DNA of 64,000 nt from Streptomyces clavifer (GCA_014651175.1 BMWJ01000003.1:682001-746000); one strand, 5' to 3'. Positions 16,473-25,690 are shown, counted from the first letter of the stretch. The notes: generated by a model from the letters alone, not told the origin. Numbers and translations are program-made.

Positions 16473-18236
16473 TCACCGGGGGTCTCCCTCGTGCGCGTGC
16501 GGCTGGACGCTGCCCGCGCCGGGGCCGGCCTGGTGCGGGATGCGCAGTTCCTCGTTCTCCGCCTCGGCCGCTTCCCGGCCCTCGACGACCTCGCGCACGG
16601 CGTCGAGCACGCCCCGGTAACCGGAGCAGCGGCAGAGGTTGCCGCACAGCGCCTGGCGCGTCTCCAGTTCGCTGGGGGCGTGGTTGCCCTCCAGGAGGTC
16701 GTGGACGGTCATGGCCATGCCCGGGATGCAGAAGCCGCACTGGACGGCACCGCACCGGGCCAGGGCCCGCTGGACATCGGACGGTTCGCCGTCCACCGCG
16801 AGGCCCTCGACCGTACGGACCTCGCTGCCCGCGGTGGTGGCCGCGGGAACCAGGCAGGAGGCCACGAGGCGGCCGTCGACCTGGACGTTGCAGGCACCGC
16901 ACTCGCCCTGCGAGCAGCCGTCCTTGGCCCCGGCGAGGCCGAGGCGCTCCCGCAGGACGTACAGCAGCGACTCGCCGATCCAGGCGTCGCTGACGGGACG
17001 GTCCGTGCCGTTGACGTGCAGGACGTAGGAGACGGAGGGGTGCTCACTGGGCACGTCCGGCGCGCCCTCGGGGGCGGGATCAGCTCCCGGCGGTGTGCTG
17101 GACCCGTGGGCGTCGAGTGGGGCCTCGAAGGCCGCGGCGAGCTCGGGCGCCTCTGCGGGTTCGCCCGAAGCACCCAGCACGTCCGACACGTCAGGCGCGT
17201 CCGGCACATCGAGCGCGTCCGCCACATCGAGCGCGTCCGCCACATCGAGTGCGGCCGGCGCACTGTCCAGCGGCTCCAGCGGCTCGGGCGGCCCGGCTGT
17301 CCCGGTGGACGCCTCCTCCTCGGAAACTTCGGAGACCTCGGAGACCTCGGAGACCTCCACGACCGCTTCGGCCACGGGCTCCGGCTCGGACGGGAACTCC
17401 GGCAGGAGCTCGGCCGGGAATTCCGGGGAGAGCTCCGGCTCGGACTCGGCTGCCGGTTCGGGCTGCGGCTCCGGCGACTGCTCCGGTGCGGGTGCCTCCG
17501 GGAGTGCCTGTTCCTGCGAAGCCCACGGTGCCGATGCGCCCCCGGGCAGCGTGGCCGGGGGCGAGTCCGCGTACCACGGGGACGCCAGGGCCGAGGCCGC
17601 GAACTCGCCGGACTCCTCCGGGAGGTCGCCGTTCGCCACCGGGATCGTCCACTGGCCGGTGTGCCCCATGGGCTCGGCGGAAGCGGAAGCGGAGCCGGAA
17701 GCCGCGTCCGGCCCGTCCGGCCCCGCGGCGGGCACGGACTCGGTGAAGTTCCACTGGGCCGTCGTCGACGACGTCTGCTCGTACTGCGGGGTCGACGGGT
17801 ACGCGCCCGGGTACTCCTGCCCGTACGGCTCCTGCCGATACGGCTCCTGCTGGTACGAACCCTGGTGGTTCGGTTCCGGCCGGTACGGGTCCTGGTGGTT
17901 CGGGTCCTGGTGGTTCGGGTCCGGCCAGTGCACCTCGGAAGGGACCTCGCCGGCCTGGACGGCCCGCTCCTGCTGACTCTGCGTCTGCACGACCCAGCTG
18001 CCCGTCGCCGCGGGGTCGAGCCCCGCCGCCGGGGTCAGCGGCAGGATCATCGGCGGTACGTAGCCGTGGCCGGGAGCGGCCAGCGGGTCGTTCCCGAGGT
18101 TGGCGAGGTCCTCCGGCGGGAGGTGGACGAAGGCGGTCGCCTCGGCGTCGTACTCGCCGCCCTGCGGAGTGGGCTCCCAGCCGCCGTACGGGTCGGGCTG
18201 CCCGTGCCGCTGCTCGGGGTTCTCTTCATTGCTCAC
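16473..18236 (-). CDS. 2Fe-2S subunit of the oxidase with a 400-residue disordered N-terminal extension
   Basis: A 587-residue chain. Only residues 402-587 form the normal two-cluster subunit. Cys441, 446, 449 and 461 bind the plant-type cluster, and Cys500, 503, 535 and 537 bind the second (CGFC and CRC motifs). Residues 1-400 are a low-complexity, mostly acidic tract with Pro/Gln/Tyr repeats (DPNHQDPNHQDPY), then Glu/Pro runs and tandem VSEVSEVSE and ALDVADALDVADALD repeats. The GTG start overlaps the stop of the FAD gene as GTGA, so translation is coupled. The family norm is 160-200 residues; the extension may tether or cluster the enzyme. Confidence 0.88.
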   Translation of the reverse strand: MSNEENPEQRHGQPDPYGGWEPTPQGGEYDAEATAFVHLPPEDLANLGNDPLAAPGHGYVPPMILPLTPAAGLDPAATGSWVVQTQSQQERAVQAGEVPSEVHWPDPNHQDPNHQDPYRPEPNHQGSYQQEPYRQEPYGQEYPGAYPSTPQYEQTSSTTAQWNFTESVPAAGPDGPDAASGSASASAEPMGHTGQWTIPVANGDLPEESGEFAASALASPWYADSPPATLPGGASAPWASQEQALPEAPAPEQSPEPQPEPAAESEPELSPEFPAELLPEFPSEPEPVAEAVVEVSEVSEVSEVSEEEASTGTAGPPEPLEPLDSAPAALDVADALDVADALDVPDAPDVSDVLGASGEPAEAPELAAAFEAPLDAHGSSTPPGADPAPEGAPDVPSEHPSVSYVLHVNGTDRPVSDAWIGESLLYVLRERLGLAGAKDGCSQGECGACNVQVDGRLVASCLVPAATTAGSEVRTVEGLAVDGEPSDVQRALARCGAVQCGFCIPGMAMTVHDLLEGNHAPSELETRQALCGNLCRCSGYRGVLDAVREVVEGREAAEAENEELRIPHQAGPGAGSVQPHAHEGDPR

Positions 18237-19126
18237 GACAGTGCCCTCCCCAGTGCGCGTCGGGCGAGCGCGGCGACGGTGCGCCGCAGGTGGAGCACGG
18301 CGGGGGGCAGCGGTGGCGCCTCTCCCCCGTCGTCGGGTGCCTGGTCCGGGATGCAGGCCGCTGCGACGTACTCGCCGAAGGCGGCCAGCGCGTCGGGGGC
18401 CAGGCCCCGTTCGCCGTCCCAGTCGATCAGCGAGGCGATCCAGCGTTCCGCCTCCAGGGGCCGCAGCGGCATCGGGGCGATCGCACCGACCGCGCAGCGC
18501 ACCCCGCGCCGGGCCGGGTCGAGGACGATCGCGACGGAGGCGGTGGCGCGGCCGGGGCCGGTGCGGCCGGTCGCCTTGAGGAACACCTGGGGGGCGTGCA
18601 GCAGCGGTACGCGCACGAAGCCGATCAGCTCGGCCGGCTCCAGCATGTCGCGGCCCGCCAGGAGGTGCGAGACGGGGATCTCGCGGCGGGAGCCGTCGGG
18701 GCCCGCGATGACCAGCTCGGCCTCCAGGGCCGCCAGCACCGGCAGGGAGTCACCGGTCGGGGCCGCGGTGGCGATGTTGCCGCCGAGGGTGCCGGCGTTG
18801 CGGATCTGGGGCGGTCCCGCGGCGCGCGCGGAGGCGGCCAGCGCGGGGATGAGGGCGGCGAAGTCGGGCCGTCCCATGCGTGCGTGGGTGAGGCCGGCCC
18901 CGAGCAGGGCGTGGCCGTCCTGGTAGTGCCAGCCGCGCAGCTCGCTGATCCGGCTCAGCCCGACCAGCCCCGCGGGGCGCAGCAGGCCCTGGTTGACGGC
19001 CGCCATGAGGTCCGTGCCCCCGGCCACCGGAACGGCTGCAGGCATGGCGCCGAGAGCCGCCACGGCCTCGTCGAGCGAGGCCGGCAGCGTCACCGACTGC
19101 ATCGCCTGCGGTGCGTGCGTGGTCAA
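18233..19126 (-). CDS. FAD-binding subunit of the xanthine-dehydrogenase-type oxidase
   Basis: About 297 residues of the CoxM type. The FAD-binding PCMH motifs VPVAGGTDLMA and RNAGTLGGNIATAAPTGD are both present, and the C-terminal CO-dehydrogenase flavoprotein domain follows. It passes electrons from the iron-sulfur subunit to NAD or another acceptor. The start was placed at TTG 19126 (MTTHAPQAM), with AAGGGG 8 nt upstream. ATG 19102 is an alternative without a ribosome site, and the open frame reaching 19318 is not coding-like. It is the first gene of the operon. Confidence 0.87.
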   Translation of the reverse strand: MTTHAPQAMQSVTLPASLDEAVAALGAMPAAVPVAGGTDLMAAVNQGLLRPAGLVGLSRISELRGWHYQDGHALLGAGLTHARMGRPDFAALIPALAASARAAGPPQIRNAGTLGGNIATAAPTGDSLPVLAALEAELVIAGPDGSRREIPVSHLLAGRDMLEPAELIGFVRVPLLHAPQVFLKATGRTGPGRATASVAIVLDPARRGVRCAVGAIAPMPLRPLEAERWIASLIDWDGERGLAPDALAAFGEYVAAACIPDQAPDDGGEAPPLPPAVLHLRRTVAALARRALGRALS

Positions 19127-19421
19127 CCCAGCTGCCCCTTCCCGGTGTCCCGGCAGTCCCGCCTGTCCGCCGTACGGTACGTGCTCACGGCCGGGACGTG
19201 GCAACTCTGGCACATCTTCCGGGCTGACCGACGCGAGGGACCACGAAGGACACATCCGTCCCCGAACAGGGGAAAAGTCGCCTTTCACGCGACTTCTGCC
19301 CGACGCGCGAATTGCCACCCTTCAGCAAGTTCGTACGACTTGTTCGGATCACACGCACCACGGGCCGGGTGGCCGGACCGGCCGCCCAAGGACCGGCCAC
19401 CCACGGGCCGGCCGCCCGGAC
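19127..19421. other. Intergenic region upstream of the oxidase operon
   Basis: About 295 bp with no gene. It contains a 10-bp inverted repeat (19367-19376 with 19393-19402) that may terminate the hexosaminidase transcript. It also holds a CAAGT-N7-ACTTG dyad (19326-19342) that could be an operator for the oxidase operon. Confidence 0.4.
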
Positions 19422-21059
19422 TCACACGTTCGGGGGCGGTCCCTCGATCGGGCGACCCAGTACACCGGGCCGGCGTTGCCACGGCAGCGGGCCGCCCACG
19501 GGCCGGTAGGCGACCCCCAGGGCGTCGAGCCGCGCGTAGTGCGTGCCCATGCGCCGGTCGAAATCGGTGAAGTCCCGCTCCCCCGGCGCCGGAAGGGCCG
19601 ACCAGGCGACCTCGGCGAACGCCGCGAGCCGCGGGAAGACCTGGTAGTCCACGCGTGCCCGGTTCTGCATGACCTCGGTCCAGACGTTGGCCTGGGTGCC
19701 GATGATGTGCCGGGCGGCCTCCTCGGAGAGGCCCGGGGGAACCGGCTCGAAGCGGTAGACGTCCTCCAGGGTGCGGACGAAGCCGATGGGCATCGGCTCG
19801 TCGGGGCCGCCGTCCTGACGGTGGTCCAGGTACACCTGCTGCTCGGGGCACATCACGACGTCGTGGCCCGCCTCGGCCGCGGCGACGCCGCCCGCGTAAC
19901 CCCGCCACGACGAGACCGCGGCGCCCTCGGGGAGGCCGCCTTCGAGGATCTCGTCCCAGCCGATGAGCCGGCGCCCGCGGGCGGTGAGCCAGTCGTCGAA
20001 GTGCCGGATGAACCAGGACTGGAGCGCGTCCTCGTCGGGCAGGCCGAGTTCGGCCATCCGCGCCTGAGCCGTGGGCGAGTCCTTCCACTGGTCCTTCAGG
20101 CATTCGTCGCCACCGATGTGGATGAACGGCGACGTGGCGGCCGGAAAGAGGCCGAGCACCTCCTCGAAGACCCCTTCGAAGAAGCGCAGTGTGGTGTCGG
20201 TGGGTGCGAGTACGTTCGGGTTGATGCCCCAGGTGTCCCACACGGAAAGGGCGGAGGTGTCGACGACGTCGGTGTTGCCCAGTTCCGGATATGCGCTGAT
20301 GGCGGCCTGCGAGTGCCCCGGGATGTCGATTTCGGGGACGACACGGATATGCCGCTCGGCCGCGTACGCGACGATTTCGCGGATGTCGTCCTGTGTGTAG
20401 AAACCGCCGTGCGGGGTCTCGTCCCACAGTTCGGATGCGCGGTGGCCGTATTTGGTCCGTGCGCGCCAGGCACCGGTCTCCGTGAGCCGCGGGTGGCGCT
20501 TGATCTCGATGCGCCAGCCCTGGTCGTCGGTGAGGTGGAAGTGGAAGACGTTCAGCTTGTGTGCGGCGAGGAGGTCGAGGTAGCGCAGGACGTCGTCCTT
20601 GGGCATGAAGTGCCGTGCCACGTCGAGCATCAGGCCGCGCCAGGGAAAGCGGGGCCGGTCCTCGATCTCCACGGCCGGAATTCCCCTGGGTGTACCGGCG
20701 CCGAGGGGTGCGCGGCGGAACGCTTCGGGGCCCAGGAGCTGACGGAGGGTCTGCGCCCCCCAGAACACCCCGGCGGCGCTCCCTCCGGTGATCCGTACGC
20801 CGGCGCCGGGCGCCACGGACAGCCGGTACCCCTCGGGCTCCAGGCAGGCGTCGATGCGCAGCTCCACGGTGTTCCCGGCCCCGTCGACCCGGGTGCCCGG
20901 GGCGAGCGGGAGGCCGAGTGCGCCGCCGAGGGTGGTGCGCAGCCAGCTCTCCGCCGACTCGGTGCCGGGGTGTGCCGTGAGGGTGGTGGACCGGTCCGGG
21001 AGAAATGCGTGCGGCCCTCCGTCCTCGGTGCGTACCGGTGCCGGAATCAGGTTGTCCAC
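19422..21059 (-). CDS. Beta-N-acetylhexosaminidase, GH20
   Basis: A 545-residue GH20 enzyme. A short N-terminal GH20b-like domain (1-130) precedes the catalytic TIM barrel, with the hallmark Asp318-Glu319 pair in HIGGDE and the substrate Trp/His loop HFHLTDDQGWRIE. No signal peptide is seen, so it is likely cytoplasmic and cleaves imported GlcNAc oligomers (chitobiose and similar) to GlcNAc. The GTG start lies 1 nt beyond the permease stop, so it is part of the sugar operon. The set (binding protein, permeases, hexosaminidase) has the same design as S. coelicolor dasABC-dasD but lacks an adjacent dasR. Confidence 0.93.
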   Translation of the reverse strand: MDNLIPAPVRTEDGGPHAFLPDRSTTLTAHPGTESAESWLRTTLGGALGLPLAPGTRVDGAGNTVELRIDACLEPEGYRLSVAPGAGVRITGGSAAGVFWGAQTLRQLLGPEAFRRAPLGAGTPRGIPAVEIEDRPRFPWRGLMLDVARHFMPKDDVLRYLDLLAAHKLNVFHFHLTDDQGWRIEIKRHPRLTETGAWRARTKYGHRASELWDETPHGGFYTQDDIREIVAYAAERHIRVVPEIDIPGHSQAAISAYPELGNTDVVDTSALSVWDTWGINPNVLAPTDTTLRFFEGVFEEVLGLFPAATSPFIHIGGDECLKDQWKDSPTAQARMAELGLPDEDALQSWFIRHFDDWLTARGRRLIGWDEILEGGLPEGAAVSSWRGYAGGVAAAEAGHDVVMCPEQQVYLDHRQDGGPDEPMPIGFVRTLEDVYRFEPVPPGLSEEAARHIIGTQANVWTEVMQNRARVDYQVFPRLAAFAEVAWSALPAPGERDFTDFDRRMGTHYARLDALGVAYRPVGGPLPWQRRPGVLGRPIEGPPPNV

Positions 21060-21060
21060 G

Positions 21061-21909
21061 TCAGTCCTTGACCGCTCCGCCCAGCCCGGAGACCAGACGG
21101 CGCTGTACGAGTACGAAGAAGACCAGCACGGGAATGGTCATCACCGTCGAGGCCGCCATGATCCCTCCCCAGTCGTTCTCGTCCGGTTTGAAGAAGACCA
21201 GCAGCGCCATGGGGAGCGTCGACTGGGAGGTGTCGCTGATGATGAACGACTTGGCGAACAGGAAGTCGTTCCAGGTCGAGATGAAGGAGAAGACGCTGGT
21301 CGCCACGAGCCCGGGAAAGACGAGCGGGAAGAGGATCTGCCACAGGAAGCGGGTGCGGCTCGCCCCGTCGATGTAGGCGGCCTCCTCCAGCGCCTCCGGG
21401 ACGGCCTTCACGAAACCGCGCAGCATCCAGATCGCGAAGGGCAGCGAGAAGGCGAGATGCGGCAGGATCAGTGAGCCCAGCGTGTTCAGCTGGCCGAAGT
21501 CCCGCATCATGAAGAACAGCGGAATGGTCAGCGCTTCGACCGGCACCATCTGGGCGACCAGGAACATGATCAGCAGGGTCGTGCGGAATTTGAAGCGGAA
21601 CCGGGTCACGGCCGTCGCCGCGAGGAAGGCGATCAGCGCGGAAGCGATGACGACCGTGCCCGCGACGAGCAGGCTGTTGAGGAAGTACCGGCCGAATTCC
21701 TGCTGTTCGAAGACCCGCCGGAACGAGTCGAGGGACGGGGCCAGTGTCCAGGGCCGGGCCTCGGTGGACTGGATCTCTCCCGCCGGCTTGAGCGCGGAGA
21801 GCACCATCCAGTACAGCGGGAAGGCGACCGCGGCGGCGATGACGAGGGCGGCGGCCTCCGCCGCCAGCCTCCCGGGCCTCCGGACGCGCAGCAGCGCACG
21901 TGCGCTCAC
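21061..21909 (-). CDS. Sugar ABC transporter permease (MalG-like, CUT1)
   Basis: A 282-residue permease with six predicted spans and the EAA loop EALEEAAYIDGASRTRFLWQ, which contacts the ATPase. The start is GTG 21909, overlapping the previous permease stop as GTGA. Together with the partner permease it forms the membrane channel for GlcNAc-type oligosaccharides. No ATPase gene is present, so the shared ATPase MsiK is expected to energise it, as is usual in Streptomyces. Confidence 0.92.
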   Translation of the reverse strand: MSARALLRVRRPGRLAAEAAALVIAAAVAFPLYWMVLSALKPAGEIQSTEARPWTLAPSLDSFRRVFEQQEFGRYFLNSLLVAGTVVIASALIAFLAATAVTRFRFKFRTTLLIMFLVAQMVPVEALTIPLFFMMRDFGQLNTLGSLILPHLAFSLPFAIWMLRGFVKAVPEALEEAAYIDGASRTRFLWQILFPLVFPGLVATSVFSFISTWNDFLFAKSFIISDTSQSTLPMALLVFFKPDENDWGGIMAASTVMTIPVLVFFVLVQRRLVSGLGGAVKD

Positions 21910-22877
21910 AGTTCCTCCCCCTGGCGCCGCACGAGGCGCAGATAGACCAGCGTCACGGCCAGCAGGATCACCAGCATCACGACGCCGATCGCCGATCCGA
22001 GGCTGTACTGCGAGGACGCGAACGCCTTCTGGTACGCGTACACGTTGAGCACCAGGTTCTGACCGGCGATGCCGCCGCCGTTGGTCATGACGTAGATCTG
22101 GGTGAAGACCTTGAAGTCCCAGATGATCGACTGGATGGTGACGACGATCAGGATCGGCCGCAGCATCGGTGCCATGACCGACCGCCAGATGCGCCACTGC
22201 GAGGCACCGTCCAGCGAGGCCGCCTCCAGCACCTCGGTGGGGACCGTCCGGATGCCCGCGTACACGGTCACCATCACGAACGGGAACGAGCACCAGAGCA
22301 CTTCGAGGAGCACCAGCGCGAAGGCGCTGTAGCGCCCGTACGTCCAGGAGAAGTCGCCGAGTCCGAGCACCTTGTTGACCGGCCCGAAGTCCGGGTCGAA
22401 GAGGAACACCCAGACGGTGGAGCCGGTGATCGCCGGGGTCGCCCAGGCGCCCAGCGCGGCCATCATCAACGCGAGCCGGGGCAGTGCCCGGATGCGGGTC
22501 AGCAGGACGGCCAGGGCGCATCCGACGAACAGGGTGGCGAGCACGCAGGCCGTGGCGAAGAGCACGGTCGCGAGGAGCACCTGCCAGAACTGGCTGTCGT
22601 TGAAGAGGGTCGCGTAGTTCCCGAAGCCCTGGAAGGTGGTCGGTTCGCCGCCGCTGACCTGGGCCTGGGTGTACTCCAGGAAGGAGATCAGGCCCAGTTG
22701 GTAGATCGGGTAGACGAGGAGTCCGCCGAGCAGGACCAGGGCGGGCAGCAGGTAGAGCCAGGGGGTCCAGCCGGAACGCCGTGCGGGGGACGCCGGGCGG
22801 CCCCGGGGCGCGCGGGCCGGCGGGCCGCCCGCCCCGGCCCGCCCGGGGGCCTTGTGGGCCGTCGTGTTCGCGGTCAT
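21906..22877 (-). CDS. Sugar ABC transporter permease (MalF-like, CUT1)
   Basis: A 323-residue permease with a Pro/Ala/Arg-rich cytosolic N-terminus (1-35), six membrane spans and the EAA motif EVLEAASLDGASQWRIWR. It pairs with the downstream permease. The start is ATG 22877, only 2 nt from the binding-protein stop. No large periplasmic-type loop is present, unlike the permease at 60474. Confidence 0.92.
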   Translation of the reverse strand: MTANTTAHKAPGRAGAGGPPARAPRGRPASPARRSGWTPWLYLLPALVLLGGLLVYPIYQLGLISFLEYTQAQVSGGEPTTFQGFGNYATLFNDSQFWQVLLATVLFATACVLATLFVGCALAVLLTRIRALPRLALMMAALGAWATPAITGSTVWVFLFDPDFGPVNKVLGLGDFSWTYGRYSAFALVLLEVLWCSFPFVMVTVYAGIRTVPTEVLEAASLDGASQWRIWRSVMAPMLRPILIVVTIQSIIWDFKVFTQIYVMTNGGGIAGQNLVLNVYAYQKAFASSQYSLGSAIGVVMLVILLAVTLVYLRLVRRQGEEL

Positions 22878-22879
22878 CG

Positions 22880-24184
22880 TCAGCCCGCGTCGGCGAACGC
22901 CGCGTCCATCTTCTTCGCCGCGTCGTCCGAGGCCGCCGCCACGTCCTTACGGCCGCTGACGATCTCCTGGAACATCGTCGGCAGGACCAGCGAGGCGTCG
23001 ATCTGACCCCAGGCCGAGGAGGCGGGGACGAACTTGGCACCCGCGCCGAGCGTGTCGACGAACGGCCCGACGAACGGCTCCTTCTCCGCGACCGCGGCCC
23101 GCACGTCCGTGTAGGTCGGCAGGAAGCCCATCGCGTCGAACATCTTCGCCTGCGTCTTCTTGCCGGTCAGCGACTTCATCAGGTCGACCGCGAGGGTGCG
23201 GTGCGAACTGCTCTTCAGCACGCCGATGTTGTTGCCGCCCGCGAACGCCGGGGCGATCGACCCCTCCTCGACACCGGGAAGCGGGACGACCGCGTACTTG
23301 CCCTTCACGCTGCCCGCCTCGACGGCCGCGTGGCTGAAGTCGCCGCCGATCGCCATGGCCGCCTTGCCGGACGCGAAGGCGGTGACGGTCGCGTTGCCGC
23401 CCATGGCGGCGCACTTGGCGGCGGGGCAGTTGTCGTCGCCGAAGAGCGAGGTGTACGCCTCGATGCCCTTGCGGGCCTTCGCGCTGTTGATGGCCGACTC
23501 GTAGCTCACACCGGTCTCGTCGGCCAGTTCGCCGCCGTTGGCCCAGATGAACGGCATCGCGCCGTAGGTGTAGGCGCCGCCGACCACGAGGCCGTACAGG
23601 TCCGGCTTCTCCCGGTGGACCTTCTTGGCTGTGGAGATCAGCTCGGCCTGGGACTTGGGGGGTTCGATGCCGAGGTCCTCGAAGACGTCGGTGCGGTAGT
23701 ACAGCGCCCGTACGCCGACGAAGAGCGGGGCCCCGTAGACCTGGCCGCCCACGGTCACGGACTGCCTGGCGGTCGGGTCCGTGTCCTTGGCCTCGCCCCA
23801 GGCGGCGAACTCCTTGCTCACGTCGGCGAGTCCGCCGTCCTTCACGTAGCCGGCCGTGTCGGTGTTGCCGTACTCGATGAGGTCGGGGGCGCTCTTCGGG
23901 TCGTTGAAGGCCGCCTTGATGCGCTGGGCGCGGGTGTCGACCGGTATGTACTCGACCTCGACCTTCGCGCCCTCGTGGGTCTTCTCGAAGTCGGCGACGG
24001 CCGCGTCGACGACCTTCTCCTTGGGCTTGTTGCCGACTTCCTGGAAGAGCCACACGCGGAGCGTGCCGGTCTTCTCGTCCCCCCCGGCACTGGTGTCGGA
24101 GGTCTGCGGCGCGCAGGCGGTGGCCGTGAGGCCCGCCAGCACCAGCGCAGCGGCCGGGGCGGCAATTCGGGCAGAAAGCTTCAT
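22880..24184 (-). CDS. Sugar-binding lipoprotein of the GlcNAc-type ABC transporter
   Basis: A 434-residue extracellular solute-binding protein, family 1. The signal peptide ends in a lipobox-like LTATAC (Cys24). The mature domain has the typical SBP pattern (LRVWLFQEVG, YNTGDLIEYGNTDT, ALYYRTDVFEDLGIEPPKS). It delivers oligosaccharides to the two permeases. It is the first gene of the four-gene operon, and a near-consensus DasR site lies about 95 bp upstream. N-acetylglucosamine or chitobiose is the likely ligand, inferred from that site and the neighbouring GH20. Confidence 0.9.
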   Translation of the reverse strand: MKLSARIAAPAAALVLAGLTATACAPQTSDTSAGGDEKTGTLRVWLFQEVGNKPKEKVVDAAVADFEKTHEGAKVEVEYIPVDTRAQRIKAAFNDPKSAPDLIEYGNTDTAGYVKDGGLADVSKEFAAWGEAKDTDPTARQSVTVGGQVYGAPLFVGVRALYYRTDVFEDLGIEPPKSQAELISTAKKVHREKPDLYGLVVGGAYTYGAMPFIWANGGELADETGVSYESAINSAKARKGIEAYTSLFGDDNCPAAKCAAMGGNATVTAFASGKAAMAIGGDFSHAAVEAGSVKGKYAVVPLPGVEEGSIAPAFAGGNNIGVLKSSSHRTLAVDLMKSLTGKKTQAKMFDAMGFLPTYTDVRAAVAEKEPFVGPFVDTLGAGAKFVPASSAWGQIDASLVLPTMFQEIVSGRKDVAAASDDAAKKMDAAFADAG

Positions 24185-24206
24185 CCGGGACCCTTACCGG
24201 TCAGTC

Positions 24207-24223
24207 GTTGCATTCTGTGCAAC
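24207..24223. promoter_or_regulatory. Inverted repeat GTTGCA-N5-TGCAAC
   Basis: A dyad 23 bp upstream of the binding-protein start. A related 11-bp direct repeat (TTCTGTGCAAC and TTCTGCACAAC) has copies 21 bp apart at 24213 and 24234. It is possibly a second operator (LacI/GntR-type) overlapping the core promoter. Confidence 0.4.
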
Positions 24224-24279
24224 GTGCGTTTCGTTCTGCACAACTGGCAGGAGAGTAAGGGCGCGCCACCACCCGGACA

Positions 24280-24295
24280 AGTGGTCTCAACCACT
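24280..24295. promoter_or_regulatory. DasR-responsive element (dre)
   Basis: AGTGGTCTCAACCACT differs from the known dre consensus AGTGGTCTAGACCACT at only two central bases. DasR (GntR family) represses genes of GlcNAc uptake and chitin use and is released by GlcN-6-P. The position, about 95 bp upstream of the binding-protein gene, suits control of the whole operon. The site was identified by pattern, not by binding data. Confidence 0.75.
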
Positions 24296-24387
24296 CTGTG
24301 ACCACCGGATGCAGCCCGTGCAACGCACCACGCACCCCCTCACCCACCCGGCCGACGGACGCGCAAATGATCTCCGGGCATGCAAAA

Positions 24388-24425
24388 GGTCCCCGGGACG
24401 CGCATCGCTGCGCGTCCCGGGGACC
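24388..24425 (-). terminator. 17-bp hairpin terminator of the DUF3039 gene
   Basis: Arms 24388-24404 and 24409-24425 pair perfectly round a TCGC tetraloop. On the minus strand it is followed by TTTT. It also insulates the gene from the DasR-controlled operon. Confidence 0.85.
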
Positions 24426-24462
24426 ACGGACCCGAGGGCCCCGAGGACGGTGGGACCCAGAA

Positions 24463-24762
24463 CTACTTCTTGCCGCCGTCCTTGCCGCCCTTGCCCTTGT
24501 CCTTGTCGCCGCCGGCGCCCATGGACTCGTAGATCTCCTTGCACATCGGACAGACCGGGTACTTCTTCGGGTCGCGCCCGGGGACCCAGACCTTGCCGCA
24601 CAGTGCCACCACGGGAGTGCCCTCCAGGGCACTCGCCATGATCTTGTCCTTCTGGACGTAATGGGCGTAGCGCTCGTGGTCGCCGTCGCCGTTCGACACC
24701 TGCGGCGCCGGCTCTACGAGGGTCCCCGTACCTGCCCCGCGCTCGGGCTCAAGAGTGCTCAT
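24463..24762 (-). CDS. DUF3039 family protein (putative zinc-binding)
   Basis: About 99 residues. The core HERYAHYVQKDKIMASALEGTPVVALCGKVW followed by YPVCPMCKEIY carries three Cys (LCG and CPMC) that could bind zinc. This is the actinobacterial DUF3039 family. The tail is Gly/Asp/Lys-rich. The start was set at ATG 24762 (MSTLEP). The function is unknown; conserved linkage to yqgE and murA is typical of Streptomyces. Confidence 0.85.
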   Translation of the reverse strand: MSTLEPERGAGTGTLVEPAPQVSNGDGDHERYAHYVQKDKIMASALEGTPVVALCGKVWVPGRDPKKYPVCPMCKEIYESMGAGGDKDKGKGGKDGGKK

Positions 24763-24792
24763 AACTGCCAAGCGTACTGAAAGCTCCGAGCA

Positions 24793-25392
24793 TCAGTTCA
24801 GCGAAGGGTCGTCCGGATACGTCGCGATCATCGCGAGTTCGCTGCGCTGGCGTCGCAGAACGGCCCGCCAGAGGTTCTCCGGCCGCGGGGACGACACATC
24901 GCCCGGCTCCGACTCCACCACGTACCAGGCGCCGTCGGTCAGCTCCGTCTCCAGCTGGCCGGGCCCCCAGCCCGCGTACCCCGCGAAGATCCGCAGCGAT
25001 CCGAGCGCCGCCGCCAGCAGCTCCGGCGGCGCGTCCAGGTCCACCAGGCAGATCGCCCCGTGCACACGGCGCCAGCCGATGGGCTCCCCGCCGCCCGTAC
25101 GGAGCCGGGAACCGGGGGGAGCGCCCTCGTCCCCGGGGATCACCGCGACACCGAGCGCCGAGTCCAGCGAGACGGGGCCGCCCTGGAAGACGACGTCCGG
25201 CTCCCCGGTCAGGCCCGCCCAGGACGCGAGGATGTCGCCGACGCCGACCGGGGTCGGCCGGTTCAGGACGACACCGAGCGAGCCCTCCTCGTCGTGGTCG
25301 AGGAGCAGCACCACCGCACGGTCGAAATTCGGGTCCGCCAAGGCGGGTGTGGCCACGAGCAGTCGCCCTGTGAGCGAGGACACCTCGGTCAT
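24793..25392 (-). CDS. YqgE/AlgH family protein
   Basis: A 199-residue cytosolic protein of the UPF0301 (YqgE/AlgH) family. The conserved features LLVATPAL, NRPTPVGVGDIL, FQGGPV and AGYAGWGPGQLE are all present. The family is often linked to metabolic regulation but has no settled activity. It sits 30 bp upstream of the DUF3039 gene on the same strand and is divergent from murA. Confidence 0.93.
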   Translation of the reverse strand: MTEVSSLTGRLLVATPALADPNFDRAVVLLLDHDEEGSLGVVLNRPTPVGVGDILASWAGLTGEPDVVFQGGPVSLDSALGVAVIPGDEGAPPGSRLRTGGGEPIGWRRVHGAICLVDLDAPPELLAAALGSLRIFAGYAGWGPGQLETELTDGAWYVVESEPGDVSSPRPENLWRAVLRRQRSELAMIATYPDDPSLN

Positions 25393-25690
25393 GGCAGAGA
25401 TGATCCCGCATCTTGGCGTTCCGCGGGCCCCAACCGGCCCGTCCGGCCCCGGCCGGCTTCCGTGCGCAGCTCAGGGCGCACAGGAGCCGCACAGGCGCAC
25501 GGGGAGCGCACGCCCACGGGCGCGTCGAACACCCCTTCCGGACGGTGACCCTCCGCAAGGGGTTCCCAGCAGAGCGTGCTGTGGCGGATTCATGACGTTC
25601 GTATACCCCCCTGTGCCTTACGGAAGGGGGGTGGGGGCCCATTACCCTTTTCGATGGCCCCCTGCCCGACCACTCCGGAACGCGAGATAC

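Noticed and set aside
14285..16993. Plus-strand 902-residue frame over the molybdopterin gene
   Set aside because: It is the complement of the real gene and has no domain; typical of GC-rich DNA.
21061..24184. Identification of the transporter as DasABC itself
   Set aside because: Gene order is similar but no dasR is adjacent and the surrounding genes (DUF3039, yqgE, murA) match a different locus.
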